This document shows positions 7,732-18,920 of a stretch of DNA of 29,484 bases, one piece after another. How positions within the stretch are numbered: position 1 is the stretch's first letter; each line of letters begins with the position of its first letter. The notes under the pieces are model-generated. The model saw only the letters and a program-made list of their open reading frames with translations, made no database searches and was not told the origin of the DNA. The DNA lies in contig JACKNN010000012.1 of NCBI GenBank assembly GCA_024234855.1, forward strand, positions 1 to 29,484. Direction: 5' to 3'. The DNA comes from Pseudomonadales bacterium. GTDB lineage: Bacteria; Pseudomonadota; Gammaproteobacteria; Pseudomonadales; Halieaceae. The translations under genes and the position numbers were made by a program.

Positions 7732-8620
7732 TCCGGCGCTGCTCATCCAGCCGGTAGAGGTAATCGACTGCACCTGGCAGCGTTGCCAGGCAGTGCTCGG
7801 TCAGCCGCTGGTAGTGCTGAATAAAACGTGCAACCTGATCCGCGTCCATCACGCCCGCCGCCCGCCCAGGCGTGCTTCGGGCCAGCTTGCGCTCCTGCTC
7901 GAGACGCCAGCGAAAAACGCTACCGAACGCGGGCGCCTGCAGCATGACCCAGGCGTCCACGCGCTCGTACAGGGGCGGGAAATCGGTTGCCAGGACATCA
8001 TTGACATACGCGCGCCAGGTGGCGTGCGGGTCTTCGTGACGCTCCAGTTCATTGACCGGCGGGTCCAGCTGCGCCGGAGACTGGGGCCGGGCGCCCAGGC
8101 ACCACCCCTCCAGCAGCACAAGATCGAGCGCGCCTGTGACCGTGTCCCATTCAGCACGCGGCCGGCGGTCATCCTTCGCCTTGTCGAATCGCGGCACGGC
8201 CACAGTGCCCGGCCGCGACCGCGACAACAGCGCAGCCAGCGTGTCATCGAGCAGCCCCATGTCGTGAGTGCCGGGCACGCCGCGAGTTGCCAGCAGCGGG
8301 TGCACTGCGACGGCCAGTTCCGCGCGCCGGGCACGCGTCAGGTAAAAGTCGTCCAGCGACAGCGCCAGCACCCGCAGCCCGTGCTGCGCCAGCAAGTGCC
8401 CGGCAAGATAGGCACAAAGAGTGCTTTTGCCCGACCCCTGACAACCGTTGACGGCGATCAGCAGGGGCTTATCTGCCTGTGTGCAGAGCGCAGCGAGGGA
8501 AGTAGCCAGTGGATCAAACCAGCTTTGCGCCTCGCGCAGATAGGCCGCAGCCAGGCCCTGCTGTCGCAGGAACGCCTGTTGCCAGCCGGGTATCCCGCCA
8601 ACAGACTGCTGATCATTCAC
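7706..8620 (-). CDS. D-glycerate 3-kinase, GLYK type (P-loop kinase)
   Basis: Likely phosphorylates D-glycerate to 3-phosphoglycerate with ATP (EC 2.7.1.31), feeding glyoxylate, serine or photorespiration-like carbon into glycolysis. The 304-residue protein has a Walker A GCQGSGKST (59-67), LDDFYLT (89-95), GVPGTHD (about 113-119), RFDKAKDDR (about 143-151) and a Walker B-like LVLLEGWCLGARP (about 167-179). This motif set matches plant GLYK and yeast Tda10-like proteins rather than GlxK/GarK glycerate kinases. It starts with GTG (8618-8620) preceded by GGGAGG about 7 nt upstream. Its 3' end overlaps the convergent GT2-like gene. A general pantothenate-kinase-like P-loop kinase is the alternative. 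Confidence 0.82.
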   Translation of the reverse strand: MNDQQSVGGIPGWQQAFLRQQGLAAAYLREAQSWFDPLATSLAALCTQADKPLLIAVNGCQGSGKSTLCAYLAGHLLAQHGLRVLALSLDDFYLTRARRAELAVAVHPLLATRGVPGTHDMGLLDDTLAALLSRSRPGTVAVPRFDKAKDDRRPRAEWDTVTGALDLVLLEGWCLGARPQSPAQLDPPVNELERHEDPHATWRAYVNDVLATDFPPLYERVDAWVMLQAPAFGSVFRWRLEQERKLARSTPGRAAGVMDADQVARFIQHYQRLTEHCLATLPGAVDYLYRLDEQRRITASRSPP

Positions 8621-8640
8621 ATCGGGGCCTCCCGCATTGG

Positions 8641-8668
8641 TTCACTTTTGAAGATGCTGTGCTAGAGT
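8641..8668 (+). promoter_or_regulatory. Promoter of the arylsulfatase gene
   Basis: TTCACT (8641-8646) and TAGAGT (8663-8668) are 16 nt apart, and TGC directly precedes the -10, making an extended -10. Transcription would start near 8675, about 40 nt before the ATG, leaving a leader that carries the strong AGGAGG ribosome site (8699-8704). Confidence 0.45.
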
Positions 8669-8714
8669 GGCCGGCACACGATAAATCCGATCGTAGCCAG
8701 GAGGAAATCCCATA

Positions 8715-10247
8715 ATGAAAAGAAAGTTGATCAGGGCCGCGGCGACGCTGGCGATGGCATTACCACTGCAACTGGTACACGCCGCCGACAAACCCAATAT
8801 CCTCGTCATCTGGGGGGACGACATCGGTCAATTCAACATCAGCGCCTACAATATGGGCATGATGGGGTATAAGACACCTAACATCGATCGCATCGCGGCC
8901 CAGGGCGCGGTGTTCACCGACTGGTACGGTCAGCAAAGCTGCACTGCCGGGCGCGCCGCGTTTATTACCGGTCAGTCTCCCATGCGCACCGGGCTTACCA
9001 AGGTTGGCCTGCCGGGCGCCCCGGAAGGCCTTAAAAAAGAAGACCCGACCATCGCCGAGTTGCTCAAGGCCGAGGGCTACGCCACCGGCCAGTTTGGCAA
9101 GAACCACCTCGGTGACCGCGACGATATGCTGCCGACCAACCACGGCTTCGACGAATTCCTGGGCAACCTCTACCACCTGAATGCGGAGGAAGAGCCTGAG
9201 CATCCGGACTACTTCAAGAACCCGGAGCTGAAAAAACAGTTCGGTCCGCGCGGCGTGATCCACAGCTACGCCGACGGCAAAATCGAGGATACCGGTCCGC
9301 TCACCCGCAAGCGCATGGAAACCATTGACGAGGACGTGACCGCAGCGGCTATCAAGTTCATGGAGAAGGCCGTCAAGGCCGACAAGCCGTTCTTCGTCTG
9401 GTGGAACAGCACCCGCATGCATATCTGGACCCACCTGAAGCCCGCCTCACAGGGCGTAACCGGGCTGGGGGTCTACGCCGACGGCATGGTTGAGCACGAC
9501 GGCATGGTCGGCCAGTTACTCGATACCCTGGACAAGCTCGGGGTAGCCGATAACACCATCGTGATGTACTCCACCGACAACGGCGCGGAAGTGTTCAGCT
9601 GGCCCGATGGCGGCACCACCATGTTCCGGGGCGAGAAAGCCACGCAATGGGAAGGCGGGTTCCGCGTTCCCACGGCCATCCGGTGGCCCGGGGTCATCAA
9701 GCCCGGAACAGTGATCAATGACATCGGCGCCCACGAAGACATGATGACCACCTTCCTGGCCGCGGCGGGTGAGCCCAATGTCAAGGAGGAGTTGCTCAGG
9801 GGCAAACAGGTGGGCGGGACCAAGTTCAAGGTTCACCTGGATGGCTACAACCTGATGCCGGCGCTGAAGGGCGAAGCCAAGTGGCCACGTCGGGAGTTCA
9901 TCTACTGGACCGACGATGGCAGCGTTGCCGCCCTGCGCTACGACAACTGGAAGATCACCTTCCTGAAGCAGAACGCCGAGGGTCTGGACGTCTGGAGGTC
10001 ACCGTTCGAGGAGTTGCGAGCGCCACTGCTGGCCAACCTGCGCATGGATCCCTTTGAACGCGCCGAGTACGAGACCATCGGCTACGGCAAGTGGTATGTT
10101 GACCACATGTTTGTGTTCGGTCCCGGCGCTGCTTATGTCGGCCAATGGCTGCAGAGCTTCCGCGAGTTTCCACCGCGCCAGAAACCCGGCAGCTTCAATC
10201 TCGATAAGGTAATGGAGTCGATCACCAGCGCCGGAACCAACAAGTAA
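8715..10247 (+). CDS. Exported arylsulfatase (type I sulfatase)
   Basis: A 510-residue alkaline-phosphatase-fold sulfatase that would hydrolyse sulfate esters in the periplasm. A signal peptide is clear: MKRK, then a hydrophobic stretch ending VHA before ADKPN (cut after residue 23). The nucleophile is Cys76 in SCTAGRAAFITGQ, to be converted to formylglycine. Metal and substrate residues follow the family: Asp35-Asp36, Lys129 and His131 in GKNHLG, Asp288-Asn289 in STDNG, Lys308 in RGEKATQWEGG. The motif CTAGR has Ala where the textbook CxPxR has Pro. This variant is common in a bacterial arylsulfatase subgroup. No formylglycine-generating enzyme gene is in the window. AGGAGG lies 10 nt before the ATG. 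Substrate is unknown; algal sulfated polymers or aryl sulfates are both possible. Confidence 0.92.
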   Translation: MKRKLIRAAATLAMALPLQLVHAADKPNILVIWGDDIGQFNISAYNMGMMGYKTPNIDRIAAQGAVFTDWYGQQSCTAGRAAFITGQSPMRTGLTKVGLPGAPEGLKKEDPTIAELLKAEGYATGQFGKNHLGDRDDMLPTNHGFDEFLGNLYHLNAEEEPEHPDYFKNPELKKQFGPRGVIHSYADGKIEDTGPLTRKRMETIDEDVTAAAIKFMEKAVKADKPFFVWWNSTRMHIWTHLKPASQGVTGLGVYADGMVEHDGMVGQLLDTLDKLGVADNTIVMYSTDNGAEVFSWPDGGTTMFRGEKATQWEGGFRVPTAIRWPGVIKPGTVINDIGAHEDMMTTFLAAAGEPNVKEELLRGKQVGGTKFKVHLDGYNLMPALKGEAKWPRREFIYWTDDGSVAALRYDNWKITFLKQNAEGLDVWRSPFEELRAPLLANLRMDPFERAEYETIGYGKWYVDHMFVFGPGAAYVGQWLQSFREFPPRQKPGSFNLDKVMESITSAGTNK

Positions 10248-10276
10248 GGCAGGTTTAACCAGGTACGAACGACTAA

Positions 10277-10330
10277 CGGCCCCACTCCTCTTCCCGCCCC
10301 GGCGGGGAGAGGAGCGGGGCCGCTTTTGTT
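10277..10330 (+). terminator. Strong intrinsic terminator between sulfatase and aceF
   Basis: Arms of 22 nt (10277-10298 and 10301-10322) pair with one A-C mismatch and one G-U wobble, very GC-rich, followed by CTTTTGTT. It lies 29 nt after the sulfatase stop and 24 nt past the convergent aceF stop, so it may serve both directions, though the T-run favours the plus strand. Confidence 0.85.
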
Positions 10331-10353
10331 GGGGCGAGAAAACGTTCGGAGAA

Positions 10354-11685
10354 TTACATCAGCAGCTGGCGAATATCCCCAAGCAGTGCCACCAGCCGGC
10401 TCAGGAAGCGCCCGCCGTCCCCGCCGTTAATCACCCGGTGATCATAGGACAAAGCCAGCGGCAGCAGAGTGCGCGGCGCGAATCCCTGGCCGTCCCACAC
10501 CGGCTTGATCGCCGCCCTGGAAACCCCGAGGATACCGACCTCGGGGGCATTGACGATGGGGGTAAAACCGTTCCCGCCAATATTGCCGAGGCTGGAAATG
10601 GTAAAACAGCCCCCCTGCATCTCACCCGGGCTGAGCTTTCGGTCCCGCGCCTTCGCCGCCAGCACAAGCACCTCCTCCGCCAGTTCCCAGATCGTTTTTT
10701 TGTCGACGTCCCGGAGCACCGGCACCACCAGCCCGGCAGGGGTATCCACTGCCATGCCAATGTGGATGTAATCCTTGAAGACCAGCTGTTCGCCCTGCGC
10801 GGCCAGCGAACTGCGGAACTTGGGATTATCCCGCAGTGCCACCGCGCAGGCCTTCAGGATAAAGGGCATGGGGGTAAGCCGGGTACCGCGCTGTTCAGCC
10901 TCGGACTTGAGCCCGGCCCGAAATTCCTCCAGCGCAGAGATGTCTGCCTCGTCAAACTGGGTGACATGAGGCACATTGAGCCAGCTGCGCTGCATATTCG
11001 CTGCGGTCAACTTGTCGAGCTTGCTGCGCTCGGTGACCTCCACCGGGCCAAAACGGGCAAAATCCACGTCCGGGATCGACGGGATCCCGGCGCCGGCGGA
11101 CGCGGCGGGCTTGCCGCTCAGCGCGCTCTTCACAAACTGCTGCAGGTCCTCCTTCAACACCCGGCCGCGGGGGCCGGAGCCGGACACCTGCTGCAGTGCC
11201 ACCCCGAACTCCCGGGCGAGCTTGCGCACCGCGGGGCCGGCATATACCCCGCCGCTGCCCCCACCCGATGCCGTCGGGGGAGCCGCCTGCGGTGTGGCGG
11301 CCGCCGGCGTCTCGACAGCTGGCCCGGACTCAGGCGGCGCGGGCTCGGCGGCAGTCGCGGACACTGATTCCGCGGCGCCGGCTTCAGCGACGCCGGTATC
11401 GGCCTCTGCCGGCGCTTCTTCAGCCGCTGCGGATTGCCCGGGCTCCCCGGCGACCTCGATGACCACGACCGGCGCGCCCTCCGCCAGCTGCTGGCCCTCG
11501 GCCACCAGCAGTTCGACCACGGTACCGGCCACAGTCGTGGGTATCTCCATCGAGGCCTTGTCGGATTCCAGCACAATCAGGCCCTGGTCCACCGCCACCT
11601 CGTCGCCCACGGCCACCAGCACCTCAATCACCTCGGCCGCCTCGGCACCGCCAATATCCGGCACGGTTACTTGTTGTTTTGCCAT
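10354..11685 (-). CDS. aceF: Pyruvate dehydrogenase complex E2, dihydrolipoamide acetyltransferase
   Basis: Transfers the acetyl group from E1 through a lipoyl arm to CoA and forms the core of the PDH complex. The 443-residue protein has one N-terminal lipoyl domain (about 4-78) with lipoylated Lys43 in ESDKASM. An Ala/Pro/Glu-rich flexible linker follows (about 80-145). The peripheral subunit-binding domain is at 147-183 (VYAGPAVRKLAREFG...SGPRGRVLKEDL). The acetyltransferase domain ends in DHRVINGGDGGRF, with catalytic His416 and Asp423. E. coli AceF has three lipoyl domains; this one has a single domain, as in several other bacteria. GAGGA stands about 8 nt before the ATG. The gene lies 16 nt after aceE. 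No lpd (E3) gene follows in the window. Confidence 0.96.
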   Translation of the reverse strand: MAKQQVTVPDIGGAEAAEVIEVLVAVGDEVAVDQGLIVLESDKASMEIPTTVAGTVVELLVAEGQQLAEGAPVVVIEVAGEPGQSAAAEEAPAEADTGVAEAGAAESVSATAAEPAPPESGPAVETPAAATPQAAPPTASGGGSGGVYAGPAVRKLAREFGVALQQVSGSGPRGRVLKEDLQQFVKSALSGKPAASAGAGIPSIPDVDFARFGPVEVTERSKLDKLTAANMQRSWLNVPHVTQFDEADISALEEFRAGLKSEAEQRGTRLTPMPFILKACAVALRDNPKFRSSLAAQGEQLVFKDYIHIGMAVDTPAGLVVPVLRDVDKKTIWELAEEVLVLAAKARDRKLSPGEMQGGCFTISSLGNIGGNGFTPIVNAPEVGILGVSRAAIKPVWDGQGFAPRTLLPLALSYDHRVINGGDGGRFLSRLVALLGDIRQLLM

Positions 11686-11701
11686 GTTCTTATCCTCGCC
11701 T

Positions 11702-14353
<2,652 letters not shown>

Positions 14354-14407
14354 GCCAACGGCCTCTCCATAAGTAGCGCCTGGGAGCGGTCACCGGTCAT
14401 CATAGTA

Positions 14408-14422
14408 AGTTTCAAAATAGAA
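14408..14422 (-). promoter_or_regulatory. Operator-like element in the aceE leader
   Basis: On the minus strand TTCTATTTTGAAACT matches 13 of 15 bases of the plus-strand element at 14547-14561. It lies about 55-70 nt before the aceE ATG, downstream of the predicted promoter. Confidence 0.35.
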
Positions 14423-14493
14423 TTATGATTATGGGTTCCCGCACGAAAATCGCCCGTTTTGCACCGGGATCAACATCAAATCACGCTGCGCAA

Positions 14494-14523
14494 TCTATAC
14501 AGGCTCTCTGGACTGTACAGCAA
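14494..14523 (-). promoter_or_regulatory. Candidate promoter for aceE-aceF
   Basis: On the minus strand TTGCTG (14518-14523) is followed by 18 nt and TATAGA (14494-14499). The matches are moderate (3 and 4 of 6). It would give a leader of about 135 nt containing the operator-like element at 14408-14422. Confidence 0.4.
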
Positions 14524-14545
14524 TTCGCCAGGCAATGGAATATTG

Positions 14546-14561
14546 GTTCTATTTTAGAACT
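14546..14561 (+). promoter_or_regulatory. Palindromic operator-like element upstream of aceE
   Basis: GTTCT-ATTTT-AGAAC (14546-14560) has perfect 5-bp arms. TTCTATTTTAGAACT (14547-14561) recurs with two changes at 14408-14422 on the other strand, so the two copies flank the candidate promoter. It is not the E. coli PdhR consensus. Confidence 0.4.
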
Positions 14562-14584
14562 TTATTTTGATAGATCGCGCCTTC

Positions 14585-17446
14585 TCAGTCTATGAGGTAG
14601 CTTGGGTGGTCGGCCTTGATCGCGGCCGCTGAGTCGTAGCGTCGAAAATGCCCCTTGGGCAGGCGCTTCCAGCGACCGGGGGCAACCACCTGCAGGGAGT
14701 GGGGCCGGACGATGAATACCTGCTGGTAATAGGCTTTCCAGGACTCGAGGCTGAACGCCTCCACGGCCTGCGCCAGTTGCTGGCGAGCATCGAAGTCGAA
14801 TTGCTTATTGGCTATCGATTGCCAGTAGAAATCCGCCCGCTCCCACAGGTTCTTGTCGGGCCGCAGGATATCGCTCACCAGTGCCGCCTTGTGGCGTGCA
14901 AACTGCTCCTCGTCGAGCGCCGCCGGCACCGACTGCATGAACTGGCGCATGGCGCCAGATACCTTGTTCGCATCTGCCACCGGCGACTGTATCAACAGGA
15001 CCAGGCCGGGCACTTCCAGCTGCGGCCAGTCAAACGCGCTGACCACATAGCCCAGTTGCTGGTCGGTCCGCAGCTGCTGGAAAAAGCCGGACTTTATGAT
15101 CTGCGCCGTAAGTGCCGTGGCCGCCCGGTCCTTCCACTCGGCGGCGGCACCCTGCAGGTACCAGGTGACAACCGAGTCGTCGTGCGGCACCTCCACCTCG
15201 TACAGCACCGACTCCCCGGCGGCGAGTTTCAGCACACGCAAATCGGGCAGCGCCGGCGCCGGCGTGGCGGGCAGAACGCCGGCCAGCATGGCGGACACCT
15301 GGTTGACGAAATCCGGCCGGTAATTGCCGTAAACCAGCACCTCGGCGGAAGCGCTGGCCCAGAACCGCTGCGCGTATGCCTCGACAGCGGCCATATCCAG
15401 CTGTTCCAGCGCGGCGATCAGTGCCTGCTCTCCCCACTCCCCGTACAACAGCGTCTCGCGCAGGTCATCCATGACCTGGTTGGAGGGACGACCCGCCACG
15501 CTGTTGCGCAGGGCGCGGATCATGTCCTTGCGGATATTGTCAAACCGCTGCGGATCGAACGCGGGCCTCGCCACCACACCCAGCAGATCCTCGAGCAGCA
15601 AGGCCTGCTTGTCGTTGTAGCCGGTGATGCGCAGGCTGATGCCCTGGGCATGTTTGTAGAAATCAAAATTCAGGCCCGCCAGCAGCGCCGGGTAGGCGTA
15701 TTCATTGACATTGTCTTTCAGCACCGCGGTATAAAGCACAGCAGCGGCCGTTTGCTGGACGGTCTGGCCCACCTCGGGCGAGCGGAAATTGATGAATGTG
15801 GCCCCGTTGGGTACCCGAAACTGGTCATCCTGCATGAACCAGATCTTCTGCCTGTCCTGCTGCATGGCCACGGTCGGCAGTGCCGGGTGGTCTGCGGCCA
15901 GCGGCACCAGGGATACATCCTGGGCGATAAACGCATTCGGCTGCGGCAGGTGAAACGGCTCGGAATCAACCGGAGTTTTCCAGGCCGCGAGTTGTTCGGT
16001 GGAGAGCGTCTGCCGCGCGTAGGGCACCTGGTAATAGGGCGTCACCTCGTCGGTTTCCACACTCATGTCGGTGAGCGTAATGACGGCATTGCTCGCCGTG
16101 ATCTGCTGCAGCAGGCCATTGATCATGACCTGGTCGTAGCGGTCCATGATATAGGGGCCGCGCAACACGTCCCGCGGGGTGTAATCGTGCATACCGGCAG
16201 CGGTAGAACTGACGTAACCGATCGGGTCGCCCGCCGGCTTGAAGCGAAAACCGAGATCGGCCAGCCTGGCCTGCTCATCGTAGAGCCACTGCTGCGCCCC
16301 CTGCTGCCGCAACATGTCCATATAGGCGAAAAAGAGCTGCATTACGCGCTGGTAATTCGCCACACCCTTCTCGGTCAGTGAAATACCGACGCTGAACAGC
16401 TCTCCCCCCGGCCAGCCCAGGCCGGACCCCGCGTAAAGGCCCTCGGCCAGGCCCTCGGACTTGAGCTGGGAAAGCAGGCTGCCCTCCCCCTCGTGCCCGA
16501 CCAGGTTGCCCAGGTAGGACACCGGCTTGACCTCGTAGGCCCTGCGGTAATCCGGGATAGGGAACGACAGGTCCAGTTGGCGCAGGGTGGCCTGGGGCTT
16601 GACCTTGACCAGCATGGGCAGGGTGCCGGGCGCGAACAGGGGTGCCGAATAGTCCTCGCGCTCGAATTGTGTGTTCGGTACCGCACTGAACAGGGGTACC
16701 ACCAGCGCTTCCAACTCATCGAGCGGCTCGGCGCCAAGCACTACCAGCCGCATGATATTGGCCGAGTAATGTGCCTTGTAGAAGCGGATGAGTTCATCCC
16801 GGACAGCGGCATCGGGGCGGTCTCCCAGCGTTTCCAGCGAGCCGACCGAAAACTGGCTGTAAGGGTGCGCGGGGTTCATCACCGCCTGCAGCACATCGAG
16901 GCCGCGGCGCGGATCACTCTTGAGACCCATCTGGAATTCAGCCTCCACTGCATTCTTTTCACGGTCCACATAGGCCGCGTCAAACCGCGGGGCGATGAAA
17001 AACTGGGCGAAACGGTCAAGCGCCTCCGGCAGATAGGGGGCATTCACGTCGAAAAAATAATTGGTGTTTTCAAAGCTGGTGTAGGCGTTGCGGGTGCCGC
17101 CATGCTCGGTGATGTACTCCTCGTACTCCGCCGGGTCGGGGTATTTGTCAGTGCCCAGAAACAGCATGTGCTCCAGAAAGTGCGCGAGGCCACCGCGGCC
17201 CTGGGGATTGTCACCGCTGCCCACGCCGATATCCAGCGACGCCGCCGCCTTGACCGTCTTCGGGTCGGAGATCAGCAGTACCTCCATCTCGTTGGGCAGC
17301 GTCAACAGCCGGTACTGGTAGTCATCGTTGGCGCTCTTTACCGGCTCCTGGCCGGCGTCGTGCAGCGTGGCGCAAGCGGTTAATACGAAGGCAAGGAACA
17401 GGCCTAGCAGGGGATTCAGTCCCTGCCGCATGAATATGGGGGGCAT
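14585..17446 (-). CDS. M16 (insulinase/pitrilysin) family zinc peptidase, predicted lipoprotein
   Basis: A 953-residue two-half M16 peptidase, close in size to E. coli PtrA. The inverted zinc motif is H89-F-L-E-H93 in GLAHFLEHMLFLGT, with the third ligand Glu170 in NAVEAEF. The active N-terminal half is followed by an inactive half, as in pitrilysins. The N-terminus reads as a lipoprotein signal: hydrophobic residues to about 22, then lipobox LTAC with Cys25. It is therefore likely anchored on the periplasmic face, unlike soluble PtrA. It would degrade short peptides in the envelope. The start ATG (17444-17446) has GGAG 7 nt upstream and lies 3 nt after the perM-like stop. Met6 would also give a workable signal peptide. 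Confidence 0.92.
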   Translation of the reverse strand: MPPIFMRQGLNPLLGLFLAFVLTACATLHDAGQEPVKSANDDYQYRLLTLPNEMEVLLISDPKTVKAAASLDIGVGSGDNPQGRGGLAHFLEHMLFLGTDKYPDPAEYEEYITEHGGTRNAYTSFENTNYFFDVNAPYLPEALDRFAQFFIAPRFDAAYVDREKNAVEAEFQMGLKSDPRRGLDVLQAVMNPAHPYSQFSVGSLETLGDRPDAAVRDELIRFYKAHYSANIMRLVVLGAEPLDELEALVVPLFSAVPNTQFEREDYSAPLFAPGTLPMLVKVKPQATLRQLDLSFPIPDYRRAYEVKPVSYLGNLVGHEGEGSLLSQLKSEGLAEGLYAGSGLGWPGGELFSVGISLTEKGVANYQRVMQLFFAYMDMLRQQGAQQWLYDEQARLADLGFRFKPAGDPIGYVSSTAAGMHDYTPRDVLRGPYIMDRYDQVMINGLLQQITASNAVITLTDMSVETDEVTPYYQVPYARQTLSTEQLAAWKTPVDSEPFHLPQPNAFIAQDVSLVPLAADHPALPTVAMQQDRQKIWFMQDDQFRVPNGATFINFRSPEVGQTVQQTAAAVLYTAVLKDNVNEYAYPALLAGLNFDFYKHAQGISLRITGYNDKQALLLEDLLGVVARPAFDPQRFDNIRKDMIRALRNSVAGRPSNQVMDDLRETLLYGEWGEQALIAALEQLDMAAVEAYAQRFWASASAEVLVYGNYRPDFVNQVSAMLAGVLPATPAPALPDLRVLKLAAGESVLYEVEVPHDDSVVTWYLQGAAAEWKDRAATALTAQIIKSGFFQQLRTDQQLGYVVSAFDWPQLEVPGLVLLIQSPVADANKVSGAMRQFMQSVPAALDEEQFARHKAALVSDILRPDKNLWERADFYWQSIANKQFDFDARQQLAQAVEAFSLESWKAYYQQVFIVRPHSLQVVAPGRWKRLPKGHFRRYDSAAAIKADHPSYLID

Positions 17447-17449
17447 TGA

Positions 17450-18538
17450 TTACTCCATCAGGGATAGCGTTTTTTCTGGTACCTTCTCAGGCTCCGCGGT
17501 TGGCCAGGCATTGATAATCGCCTTGATCATGGTTGCCAGCGGGATGGCGAAAAACACCCCCCACAAACCCCAGATGCCTCCGAAAAAAAGCACCGCCAGA
17601 ATAATGGCAACAGGATGCAGGTTTACTGCCTCCGAAAACAACAGCGGCACCAATACATTGCCATCCAGTACCTGGATCGTAAGGTAGACCGCACAAAGCG
17701 TATAAAATTCACCGGTCAGTCCCCACTGGAAAAATCCGACCATCACCACGGGCAGCGTCACCAGGGCCGCACCTATATAGGGGATGATGACTGACAGCCC
17801 CACTGCCAGCGCCAGCAGCGCGGCATAGTTAAGGCCCATCCAGGCAAAGGCGACGTAGCTCGCGGCGCCGACGATGATAATCTCGAGCACCTTGCCCCGG
17901 GCGTAGTTGGCGAACTGCAAATTCATTTCGCCCCAGATGCGCCGTAACAGCGGACGCTCCCTGGGCAGGAAGCTGCCGGCCCAGTCGAGCAGTTGCTGCC
18001 GGTCTTTAAGAAAGAAAAATACCAGCATGGGAATCAGGATCATGTACACCAGGACTGTGAGAATGCCCGGGATGGAGGCGACAGAGCGGGTCAGTACCGT
18101 CTGGCCGAGCTCACCAATTTCGGCCTTTGCCAGGGCAGTGAGTTCATTGAGCTGGGCCGCGGTGACAAGTTCGGGATAACGGGCCGGCAGGACACTCACC
18201 AGCTGGCGGCCCTGTTCCAGCATACGTGGCATTTCCGCCGCCAGGCTCGCCAACTGGCGCCATACCAGTGGCAACAAGCCCAGGGTGACTGCGAAGAATG
18301 CCCCGACAAAGACCAGGTAGGCCACCGAAACGCCCAGCCACTGCGGCAGACCGTAGCGTTGCAGGCGGGCGGAAATCCCCTGCATCAGGAAGGCCAGCAC
18401 CAGGGCGGCGACCACCGGCGTGAGGATATCGCCGATCGTCATCAAAAGGGCGATACCGATGGTCAGCAGAACCAGCAGGAGTACCGATTCCTCCTCGAAC
18501 AGGTAACGTCTGTACCACTTGTGAAAGATGTCCAGCAT
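17450..18538 (-). CDS. perM: AI-2E family transporter, PerM-like membrane protein
   Basis: A 362-residue polytopic inner-membrane protein of the AI-2E/PerM (UPF0118) family. Two hydrophobic segments near 19-51 open the protein and another pair lies near 68-95. A hydrophilic region (about 100-145) with a coiled look comes next, and then four to five further segments. The stretches FFFLKDRQQL, GLNYAALLALAVGLSVIIPYIGA and DGNVLVPLLFSEAVNLHP are characteristic of the family. Function is unsettled: members are called AI-2 exporters, permeases or Na+/H+ antiporters. In E. coli perM is a neighbour of bepA, and here a bepA-like gene lies just upstream on the other strand. It follows tusA by 23 nt. 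Confidence 0.9.
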   Translation of the reverse strand: MLDIFHKWYRRYLFEEESVLLLVLLTIGIALLMTIGDILTPVVAALVLAFLMQGISARLQRYGLPQWLGVSVAYLVFVGAFFAVTLGLLPLVWRQLASLAAEMPRMLEQGRQLVSVLPARYPELVTAAQLNELTALAKAEIGELGQTVLTRSVASIPGILTVLVYMILIPMLVFFFLKDRQQLLDWAGSFLPRERPLLRRIWGEMNLQFANYARGKVLEIIIVGAASYVAFAWMGLNYAALLALAVGLSVIIPYIGAALVTLPVVMVGFFQWGLTGEFYTLCAVYLTIQVLDGNVLVPLLFSEAVNLHPVAIILAVLFFGGIWGLWGVFFAIPLATMIKAIINAWPTAEPEKVPEKTLSLME

Positions 18539-18561
18539 GGCGCCTTCCCCTCGGGGGATCG

Positions 18562-18795
18562 TCAGATTTTCTGTAAAAGGTGCCGGTAGACGCCGTCGAC
18601 TTCGTCACTGGCAAGCAAAATATGGCCGGACTGTTCGGCGAACACCCTGAAATCCCGCACCGACCCCTGGTCGGTTGACAGCACCTGCAGCCGCTGGCCC
18701 GGCGCCATGGCATTCAGTGCCCGCTTGGCCTGCAGCAACGGCATCGGGCAAACCAGGCCCCGGGTATCCAGCTCAACCAGGTGGGGTTTGGTCAT
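18562..18795 (-). CDS. tusA: TusA-family sulfur carrier protein
   Basis: A 77-residue TusA/SirA/YedF-like protein with the diagnostic CPMP motif; persulfide-carrying Cys16 lies in DTRGLVCPMPLLQAKRAL (10-27). In E. coli TusA relays sulfur from IscS toward 2-thiouridine of tRNA wobble bases. Small paralogues carry sulfur to other pathways, so the exact role is uncertain. The start ATG (18793-18795) is chosen because it gives the family's normal size. A longer frame upstream would run through the promoter. The gene leads tusA-perM-M16 on the minus strand. Its promoter candidate is at 18825-18853. Confidence 0.88.
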   Translation of the reverse strand: MTKPHLVELDTRGLVCPMPLLQAKRALNAMAPGQRLQVLSTDQGSVRDFRVFAEQSGHILLASDEVDGVYRHLLQKI

Positions 18796-18824
18796 AATGT
18801 CGCGGCTCGGGCAAACGGCGGCAC

Positions 18825-18853
18825 AGTATAGCCATACCCGGACGGAGATTGAA
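18825..18853 (-). promoter_or_regulatory. Promoter for tusA-perM-M16 peptidase
   Basis: On the minus strand TTCAAT (18848-18853), a 17-nt spacer, and TATACT (18825-18830; 5 of 6 to consensus). The start of transcription would be near 18818, about 22 nt before the ATG. Confidence 0.5.
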
Positions 18854-18886
18854 CTTTCGCAAGGACAATTACTCCAAAAACACAAT

Positions 18887-18899
18887 GCAAACCGTTTGC
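18887..18899. promoter_or_regulatory. Perfect palindrome GCAAAC-C-GTTTGC between tusA and bepA
   Basis: A 13-bp perfect palindrome just upstream of the bepA -10 (TACAAT, 18921-18926) and overlapping the -35 position. It resembles LacI-family operators such as the PurR box, but has an odd centre. A half-site GCAAACGG recurs at 18811-18818, on the tusA side near its transcription start. Confidence 0.45.
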
Positions 18900-18920
18900 C
18901 TCCCCGCTGGCTGCCTGACG

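Noticed and set aside
14541..14561. PdhR box upstream of aceE
   Set aside because: ATTGGT occurs at 14541-14546, but the matching ACCAAT arm is missing at the required spacing.
18887..18899. Canonical PurR operator
   Set aside because: The arms match but the centre has an extra base, and the neighbouring genes are not purine genes.
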